DNA of 64,000 bases from positions 19,572,501 to 19,636,500 of the forward strand of contig CM072878.1 of assembly GCA_036937835.1 (NCBI GenBank). The letters run 5' to 3'. A program made the translations under genes and the position numbers. The notes under the pieces are model-generated. The model saw only the letters and a program-made list of their open reading frames with translations. It did not search any database and was not told the DNA's origin. Positions 30,601-41,096 of this stretch are shown piece after piece. This DNA comes from Pampus argenteus. Its lineage: Eukaryota; Chordata; Actinopteri; Scombriformes; Stromateidae. Every line of letters starts with the position of its first letter. Position 1 is the stretch's first letter.

Positions 30601-33600
30601 TGTAACAGCGGAGTGGATTATCTGACGTGAAGCTTTCACCTCTCGTGGATAAACTCGGACATCTCCTTCTGCATCTGTTTGCCTTTCAGCTGCTTCTGTA
30701 GAAGAACCTCGAAGCCCGCCACAGACGTGGTCCCCTGAGGGTCTTTCTTGTCGGTCTGAGGAAGAGGAGAGAAGAGGAAACACAACAGCAATGAGTTCAC
30801 GTACAGAACATCCAGTAACACCTCTTTGTTGTTTACGCTGGCGAACGGCCGGTGAGTCAGAAACTATGTGCATGAATGTGTGACTCACGCCTGCATGTCG
30901 AGGAGGGCAATGCGTTGGTGTGTGTGTGTGCGTCAATCACCAGATGAGTGTGTGTTATGTGTGTGACAGGAGTGATGTGTGTCGCCACGTGGAACAGAGA
31001 TGCCACATTTATTTCACACAGCAGGTCTGAGCAGCAGGTCAGCGGACGTTCGAAGCATCAGAAGCAACACGACGTGACAGGCTGCAAACAAGGAGCAGGA
31101 AACAGGCATCGGGTTTCACTCCAGGGTTTCTCAATATAAACCTAATTTAGGATGGAAATGTATGGAAACTGAAAACTACAGCAGCCACAAGGGAGACATT
31201 TGAAGCAGGGATGATCCGCTTCAACATGAAATCCAAATGCTGGATCCAGTATTTACAGATTTTTAAGTAATCCTCTGTCCCAGTCAGGCGGTCTAGATGA
31301 AGGTGTCTCTCATCAGATCCTGAGTTTTAGTCGGACTCACCCAGAAGTAATCGCAGTAACTCCATTCGTTGGGTTTGAGGAGCTGCTGCTCCGGGCCTTC
31401 TCCGGGCAGAGGGAAAGTCACACAATTGATCTGAAGCGAAAAAAGAGAAGAAATAGAGATGAATAGCAATGATATTGTTGAATAAGCGAGGCCTGGGTTT
31501 CATTTGGATGGTGCAGATGAGAGGAAAAGGTCAGGCATGAGTAAACATATGAATGTAATGATGTTGGCCATCCAGAAGGTGACCCATGAGCCTTCAGGGC
31601 AGAGAGACAGAGAAAGACAGCCAGGCCAACTCGAAAGCAAAGAGGAACCTTTCTAACGTGTCCTTCCAATTGAACAAAAGCACTTTATACACATGAGAAT
31701 ATGTGGTGTTGCAGATAAACACACCCAGCTTCAGCATGAATACAGACTCCATGGTCCACAGCGTCTTCAATTACTGTTAGGGCTGCAATTATGTAATGTT
31801 CACCATCTGTGAGCCCTCCCTCCTGGCACGGAAATATACCCTCGGTGCCATGTCAACCGCTGCTGCAAACTACATGCATGCTTCATCCACAAACACAGAA
31901 AAACACACTGAGTCACAGCGGCACAGGAATTATTTGAATCATATGTGAAATCACAAGATATTCGTGATGCTTTATAAAGAACACCAAAGGGAAGCGGGAG
32001 GTTAATGATATAAGGGTCGGTAAGACGAATTTTCCTTGGTCAGATTTCTTGCTAAGCCTTCAGGATCAGCACCAGGATGTGTGCTGAATATAGAGCAGCA
32101 GCCATGGTTGAAAATTCAGGTCATGTGACCCACAAAAACTGTGCTGTAAAACAAAAATTACACAAATTACTGTTTTATTGTCAGTAACACAACCAGTTCT
32201 ATTAAAGCCACTATAACAGATATTATCATAATAATAGTAGTGTATGAAATGACTGTGTAATGTGTTTTCAGCAGCCTGTTGTGTTCACTACTTGTTTCTG
32301 CTGCCCCCAAGTGGCCAAAAGTTCATGCAGGTTTAATGTAAAGAATAAAACCAAAACAAGGAGCTGAAAGACGATAAAAAGCTCTGTTGATTTCAAGAGT
32401 CTCAGAAAATCACAATGTAAAGCTGCATTAATAATCTGCATCTCATCAACATGACACATTGGCTTAGTGAATAATGTTGGCAATAGAACTGCAGCGATCA
32501 ATGGATTAATCAATTTGTAGAAAAGTCATTGGCAAAATAGGAGTTTTTTTCAGGAAACATTTGCTGGTTGCAGTTTCTCAAATGTTATGATGCACACATG
32601 ATAGTAAACTGATCTGACAAAGACATCTTTGATTCTAAGAAGTTATAACAGGCATTTGTTTAATTATCTACTTTACTCATTCGCCGTAGTTTCCAGGCAC
32701 GTCAGCAGCATCGAGCAGAGAAACATCACCATCCACATGTTTCTGTCCATTATTTAATATTTACTTCTTCGTCTTCTACTAGTCTCCTCTGTCTGTTGTT
32801 GGATGCTGGACAGGAAGTCTACTGCACGATCAATTAATGAAAGAGACAACCAGCACCTTTGATTTATGTTTTAAAAATATTACAAATACTCTTTTGCATG
32901 AAGTGAGGTTGTAAACATCAAAAGCTGACGTTGATCTGAACAGTTTCCAATAAAACAGATGAGTAATACTTCCTCTGTTATATAATCACTGAAATCCAGA
33001 GGAAACACCGTCCACACCGACCGACGTGGTAGAAGACAAAATAAAACAGGAGACACATTAACTCACACTAACACTTTGTAATCTGAAGGAGCAGCGGCAT
33101 GATTCACTCTGTGTGTCGACCAGTCACTTTGTTCATTTTCTGGCTCACAGATCATACTGATTGTCATGGGCACCAGATTTTCCATTACACTGGCTCCACA
33201 TCTATCATGACTGTTGTTTATCTGCCTCTCACATCCAGCAGAAAATGAGGCCATTTATCTAAAGGAAGGCTGTCTGGATAACATACTTTTTCCTTATAGC
33301 TGCTTAGCGAACTACTCCGGGTTATGGAATAAAATATGAATATAGATCACCTTTACAACACACAGCGTGTAATAAATCTTTCTGAGGGATCTGAGGTCAT
33401 TCTGGGGATGTTTGAGGTTGAGGTGCACTGCCATATTGCATCTCTGAATGAATGATTCACAAGGTGAATCGAGACATTTTGTCCTCATTGTGCAATTTTA
33501 AAATTCACTCGTAAGGGTTTCACATCTATGCTGCAGGCAGCAGATCGTTTTATTACACATTTTAATGTTTTTATTTATTAATTTATAGTTGCACTAGAGG

Positions 33601-36600
33601 CAAAGAAAAATAGCTGCCAACACAGCCGAAGAACAAACGGTACCATGAGATGATAGGACAATCCAACAAACAAGTGAAACACTCCCACATCCATTTCTGA
33701 GCAGAACAATTCAGCTACGGCGATTGAGACTGTAGGATGCTCTGCCGCTGTTGCTAAGCAACAAATTACCTTTGCTGTAAAGGACCACCACCACCTCCCC
33801 CTCCAACAAACACACACACATCTTCTCATGACAAAACAGTCTCAGACTTCCTCTCTATTCTTCTTTCCATCATTCCTTCTTTCTCTTCTTCACAGAATAA
33901 AAATAGACCAATCAAGATGCCCCATTCAGGTCCCGCCAACGAAGCCAGATGACACTCTTAACGAGCTGCTGTTATAGCAACAAGTCGAATAACGTGTGAA
34001 TTAATGTTTCATAAGCGGAAACAACACAGAGCAGTGAAATGTTCGGTCACACTTGGTGAAGGTGAAAGCAAGGTTACTGCTCCCTCTCCTATCTAATGTG
34101 AGAGCCGCCTCACGTCCTGCGACGGTCCGTTTTTGCCAACAGTCATGGATGTGTGTGTCTCCATGACAACTGCACGAATGTAAAAAGGGGTTGTGTAATG
34201 TGAGGTGCACCGTGGCGAACAAATAAAGACACCTTTGTGGACTGACGTCATCCAGCCACAGATTCAATTATTATCACCTGTGGTATTTAGCTGCAGCATG
34301 AACCGTGTTTACACTGTTGCACAGGACATGTTTCATTTCTGCCTGGAGTTGCAGAAAGAAACTGGAACTAATTATTGGATACCGATTTTCTTTTTAAAAC
34401 ACTGTTACGCCTCATCTCGTCATGAGAATTCACTGGATTCAAGTGAAGCCAAACCTCAAAGTGTCAACAATAGATGTATGAGAACCTGCAAAGTCTTCTT
34501 TTTCAAACAGTATGTATTCAGTGAATATCTGAATGGCCCCCATCCTGCCCACCCCCTCTCTCCGATGGCAGTGTTTTCCATTTCAACACCCATTAATCAG
34601 TGCTATTGCTTTTGTCACCATGGAAACTGGACTTGCTGCATCTCTCACAGGTCGGTGGGGTTTTTCACAATAGCCAGACTGACGGCTCCCGTGGCTGCAG
34701 CAGGTCAGCGAGCCCACCGAGCGCAAAATCAGCCCCTACGAGACACAAAACCACCTCTGTCTGTCTTCCCTCAGCCCTGCACATCATCACACTCACCACC
34801 GCTCGCCTCCCCATCACAGCCATCATTATGGACTAAAGGATTGCATAACCACGGCTACTGTCTGGGCATCCTAAGACAAAGCTACTGTATACTTTACAGA
34901 AATCTGCAGAGATCCTGACGAAAGACTCATGTCGTAAATTCATCATCATTGCCACAAAGGAGCTTGCTGGCCGAATTCTACTATGAGTTCTTCACAGCAT
35001 GGCGCACAAAGTCGTCACTTTCCAAACGCTGCTGGGTGACAAACAGCAGTGCTGTGTGACCTGCGCTGCCCTGCACATAAGTCCCCCTTTTAAAGAGGAA
35101 AAAGGAGAGCACACAGTACCGCACTGAGCAGCAAGTTGATGACAAAAAACACAGAAGCCGACTTCAGTCTAAAAATGGCATCAGCCGTCTGCAGGCGTGT
35201 ACTTTTATTTTAATATTATAAAAACTGCACAGTGAGGAAACACATTTCAGCATACATTTGGGCATTAAATCAATAATATGGATGGAGGTGAGACAGAAAT
35301 GAGTGCAGGACTCCTGGACAGCTTGTCCATTCACACTAACGTAGTATCCAATATGCAGGGAACCCCATGTTACTCCTCTAGGACCCATAATGCATTAGTG
35401 TGGTGTGGTTAGTTGATAAGACAAAAAGCTAAAACATTAAACTCCACATGAGGAGCTTCATAGAGGTGAAGAAGCAGATGGAAGGAGCAGAAGATGAAGA
35501 TGAAAAAGAAGAGAGGAGGATTAAGTTGGAGCTCCTGGGTACTCACAGTTATCTTGGTCTCCTTGACCTCCCTGATCTGCCTCTTGGCCGGCGAAACGGA
35601 GCCAGGGGGCTGCGGGGCGAGACAGGAGGGATCGTCAAAACTCTCCTCAGTGTCAAAGCTGGCTTCCATCATCATCCCTCTCACCTCCTCCTGCTTCGCT
35701 ATTCTGGGAAAGCCTCACACACTCACTCTCTCTATCTCTCTTTCCCTCCACGCACCGAGGCTGCTTCCAGTCTCACAAGCCAGGCTACAGAGCGAGTGGA
35801 CAGGAGTCGCGTTGCAGGGGGAGGAGGGGTGTGAAGCAGTGGGAAGGTAGGGGTGAGGAGGAGGAGGAGGAGGAGAGTTGTAGGGGGAATCGGTGGGAGC
35901 GTGACGAAGTCTAGCCTCTGGTTAAGCTGCTGTCACACGAGTTTTAAGGTTGAAGGCTGCAAATAGATGGATGCTGTCTGTCCATGCAGAGAGAGAGAAA
36001 GAAACCACTGAGATGAGCTGGATCGTGGATGAAGATACTGGAGCATGAAGGGGAGGAGAAAAGAGCGTGTGAGGAGGAAGAGGAGAAAAATAGCATAAGG
36101 AGAGAAAGACAGGGAGCGTGAAAAGAGAGTAAGAAGAGGAGGTGGTGGAGGATGAGGGGGAGGAAGGGGATTTATTTACATGATCCTTGCCACACCTCCA
36201 TCGTCCCTCCCCAGAGAGTCAGATAGTGAGGGAGGAGGGAGCAGCAGTGGCAGCGGAGGTGGGGGTTGGTTTGATGTAAATGGTTGAATGATGATCTGTA
36301 AAAGACTAATTACGATTGGGAGGGAGGAGAGAACGAGCGGGAGGGAAAACAGGCAGCCAATGAAACGCAGCATCTCTGATTGTGTGTTTATGGTGAAAGA
36401 AGTATGTTTGAGCATGTGCTGCATGCGCATTGAACGGGTTAAAAAGGTGTTTGCTCCCCACAGTACACCTTTTTAACCCGTATATATTATGTAAAAAACG
36501 CATTCATGTGTGTTCATGTGTGTTCAGTTCACGCAGCGACATCGTTATCATCTTTCTCATATGAATGAGCTTCACCCGAGGCATCAAACACAAGCTGTGT

Positions 36601-39600
36601 GCAGACGGCACACGTGATTACTGCAGGGGCAGCAGCCCTCACACCTTCTCACAATATCCACCTGGTCCGACAACACCATCACAGCCACAACAAACCGCAT
36701 CGACTCACATTCTCACCTTTGCAGCACAGAACATGGCGGCAGGCAGCTCTGACCAGCGCAATCCCGGTCCGGGCTGCCAGAGATCAGGCAGGTTTTTGTG
36801 ATCGGGGCCCCAGAGCTCCCACCGTGAGCTTTGAGTCTTGGCTGGCCTCCTTTCCAAAGCTGAGAAACTCTGACACATGTAGTCCAACTCTCAGCTGCCC
36901 ATATGGCCCAACTGTCTGTCCATCGAGTCTCCTGTGTGATCATGACATGGTATGCCCTCATCTGACTCGTAATTAGTCACGTGGGTTGGCGTGTAATCGA
37001 TGTTGGCCCAGGTTCATCAGAGCTTTCAGTGAAACCAGCGCTGCAGCTTTGCCTCACGGTGATACTGATATGAAATTGTGAAGTGAAACGTTGTTTAAAT
37101 GGAGACAGAACCACGTGTATTTGAGTTGTTGTCTTTGCGATAAGCGAATCCAAGACGAGAGAAAGAGAACTGCTTGCTGTTAGCTGTTAGCTCTGGTTCT
37201 GCTAAATGCTCCACTATGTTCACCAGCTAGTCTACAGATAACTGTGTCTGTTTCCTGAGCTGAGAGTGAACCAAAACGGTAAAGTTGCAGCCAGACAGAT
37301 AAAAAATGATCTGAAACTCACTATAAAGCTCCGTAAAGTCATTTAATATGTTGGGTTTATAAAAAAATATCGATTATAGCCGTTTTAAATTAAAAATGAC
37401 TTGAGACGACATTGTCATCTAGTTTGTTTCGTCTAAAAATTACAAAATATTTAATTTCCAACAATTTAAAAATCAGCAAATCGTCATGCTTGAGAAGCCG
37501 GAAACCATGAACATCCTGCATTTGTGTTTGAAACATGACTTGAATCAATCGTCAAAGATGTTGCTGATTCATTTTCACTTCGTCTTCAAATCGACTGATT
37601 GACATTTTGTTTCTACACGGATGCATGAAGGAAAACATCTGCTTTTTAACACCTAAATTAAGACATACCTGTTTGTTCATGACAGGTTTCCTCAGAGCAA
37701 CATTAGCCGTCTCTGAGGGCTGGCTGGCTTTTATTCTGCTGTGGTTTCCATTGGCTGCAGACAAAAACATCATAAAACATGTGTTATTAACAAGAATGAC
37801 AGCTGCGGTCGTACTTTCAAACAATAATGAGCAGATGGAGAGTGAGCGATCGACAATTCAACTCAATTACAACAGAAAGATCACTACTGAGACTTTGATA
37901 TGTGACATCCTAATGTTTGGGATGTCCAAGCTGTCGCTGGCAGTTTCAGAGCAGACAGACAATCAAACAATGACGATTTCACGCAGCTTTTGAGGCAATT
38001 TGAGGCCACGATGGATCTTCTTCTTGACACTGAAGGTTCTTCTTTCAGGTATTTGCAGTGTACGTCCTCTTCTCAGATACATATTGAAGAGCCCGGCCTT
38101 AGAGGTTCACAGCTTTGCGAGCAGCTCTGTAGTAACGTCCCCTGTTTCATCCTACAGCCTATTGGCGCTGCATCGCCTGTGATTCATGGGCTGTCTGCAC
38201 GTGAGCCCGGCAGAGTGACGCCTGAGGCTGTGGACGCTCTGTTCTGATTGGTCAACTTGAGGAAGCTTCCTCTACATAAACAAACTTTAATAGCAATATT
38301 TCACTTACTCACTCACACACCAACCTTAGCAACATAGACTGCGTAACAGACAGCCGTTCCGAGCAGACTGAAGACCGTTTTCAGCACTTCAGTCTCATGA
38401 ACTTCCCTTTGGACACTGCGTCATTATTTCTTGGTTCAGTCCTCAGTTTCCTGTCCAGAGGTGCAAACCCGGCCTTTATTAAACTTCTTTCTAAGCAGGT
38501 TCACACTTCTCTGGTTGAATGCTGACGAACTCCCCGGCAGCTGACTGCCTCTAAGTGTGTTTAGGCCGCACGCCAGCAGAAAGAAGAAAACCATCTGCTA
38601 AAATGTTGTTAGTAAGCATGATGCTGGCAGCGATGAAACATAATACGCCAGCCATTAAGGAAATGTAGGACTGATCCAGTAGCACTAACTGAGGCAGATA
38701 ATTATTCTACAAGTGGGATTTGTCAAGAACAAAAAGCCTCTTGGAAGTACAGTGAAGCAGTATCGTGGCAGTTAAACTACTTGGCTGAAGGAACCTGGTT
38801 TTCAGAAAACAAGAAGATTAGTGCTGATGAATGATTTGCTCAAAAGGTTTAATCTGTCTGACTGGAAACATTAAATCATGACCTGTAGCATCAAATAGAA
38901 ACCACGTGAATGAAGAGAGCAATGAATACAGACACCACAGCCACTGATTTTCTTATTATCTTTGTCATTCTGAAACCTTTTTTTTTACATTTCACCATCA
39001 ATCCTCCATTTGTCAGTGTTTGTTTTGCTTGTGCGGATGTTTTGTTATGTACATGATTTAAATATAAAGGCTCAGTTTTACCATATGGTGAGGCTTTCTG
39101 TTGTGCCAGCGATCTCTGTGGGGCCTCAGCTGACAAGGAGGGACGTCGCCATGTTGTTTCTGGAACGGTGTAAACAACAGGAAGGATGACGGTTGAAGAA
39201 GAAGAAAATGTGACACAGTTTCAAAGAACGTCAGCTCAAGTTTTAGACGTCGACGGTTCTCCCAAAAGCTGGACTTCTAATAAGAGGACAGACAGGTAAT
39301 GTAATAACATACCTAAAATGGCAGGTTATATGTGCTGTCCATCACACACAAGTCACAAATCACGACTCATTCCACTAAGTAGAGCAGGAAGTCCTTAACG
39401 CTGTAATAATTGTGTTATATATATCTGCACAAATGTTCTGGATGGGAAGGTGAAAGACATATTCTGCACATGTCCAGCTCTGTATTTATATTCTGGCTCT
39501 ACTGGAATATCTCTGCATGGTTTCCAGTTAAAACCTCCTTATTGATCTTATCCTGATCCTTTATGTCTGAAACTAGCTGTTTTAGCTCCTGTCTCTTTAA

Positions 39601-41012
39601 GACCCGCCTCCTGATGAGCATGCTCTGTTCTGATTGGTCACCTTCAGGAAGATACGTAAACAAACTATAGTAGCAGAAAAATATAAACTTCTTAAATATT
39701 GTGCTTACATTTCACCCATTTACACACACATTTATTCAGTATCATGAATTTCAATTTATTTATTTATTATTTTATTTATTTCTGTCATCATCTACAATAA
39801 CGACTCATTTTATGTCATATTTGCAACTCAAGTGGAAAGATTTCATCTAATCATCACTTCCTCCTCTCAATAAACACAACAAGCAGCTTTCTAATAAATA
39901 CAATAATACACACTGCAGCAGCTTTTTCAAGCTCCATATTCAGACATGAAGCAAACTGTGACAACATAAAGAGCGACTGTTGCAGCATATGGCTTCTGAC
40001 TGCAAAAATAGCTTTTAGCATGTTTTTCTTTCTTTCCTTTTTGTGTGTGAAATCACTGCCAGAGTTGTTGTTGATGCAGCCTCGGTCTGTCCAGTGGGAG
40101 TCCGTCTTATCCCTCTGGACTCCTTCCCAAATGAGGTGTAAAACACTCAAACACACACACACACACACGCAGCACGTTTGTGAAAGGTCGCCTGCCTTCA
40201 GGCCACTGTATTAATATAAGCCTTTAGTGTCTCGTTAGGTAGCAGTGTATTAGAGCAGGAGACAAACAACCCTCCACCTCAGATCTCTCTGTGGAGATAC
40301 CGGCTGTGATGCTCGTCTTGAAGTGATGCACATTTAAGATAATCAGATTAACGTGGATCGAATCTGCGGGCCTCCACATGAACGGAGACACGATGATGGG
40401 GAGGAATGATAATGAGTTCAGGCAATGAGAGCTGAAACCAAAGTAAACCACATGAGGAGGATTTATTCATGTTTACTGTTCACAGTTTAATCCTGTCTTC
40501 TAGAAATTATGTTTATATATTGTTAATTCTTTTTCCTAATTATATTAAGTTGATGATGATGATGATGATGATGATGTTGTTACTATCATGTGGGCATAAT
40601 TAGTAAGACTCATTTATGGTCACTTTCTCTCTATGGTCGCAATTTCTTGTTACTAGTATGTTAGTGTACTGTAAGTGCAAAAAATAGATAAAATATGAAA
40701 ACTGACTGAAGAGTTTGGCTCCTAAAATGTACGGACGTGTTTGAGAAGATGATGACAAAAAGAAGCAAAACCTGACCAATACGACCAGAGCAGCTTCCTG
40801 ACCAATCAGAAGAGAGCAGACTCAGCAGGAGGCGGACCTTAAAGAGACAGGAGCGAGGAGGAGGCTGAACTGAGAGGCTGCATAAAGGGCCAGTTAAGAT
40901 AATAAGAAGTTTAACTGGAAATCATGCAAAAATATTCCAGAAAAGCCCCAGAATATGAATATAGAGCTGGAAATGTGCATATGTCCCTTTTGAAATGGAA
41001 GTCAATTTCAAC

Positions 41013-41096
<84 letters not shown>

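Noticed and set aside
34205..34918. Plus-strand open frame of 237 codons inside a gas7 intron
   Set aside because: No recognisable domain, composition like translated non-coding DNA, no splice or promoter context, antisense to gas7.
35448..35850. Overlapping plus-strand frames of 118-128 codons
   Set aside because: They are antisense to the gas7 alternative first exon and its purine-rich upstream region.
36705..36887. Trp-rich minus-strand frame (SSRWELWGP) as the missing gas7 WW exon
   Set aside because: The motif does not match the T-W-E-R-P block, lies downstream of exon 37669 in transcription order, and has no fitting splice sites.
40020..40168. Minus-strand HLIWEGVQ frame as the missing gas7 WW exon
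   Set aside because: The upstream AG would put it in the wrong phase relative to exon 41284, and no Arg-Pro follows.
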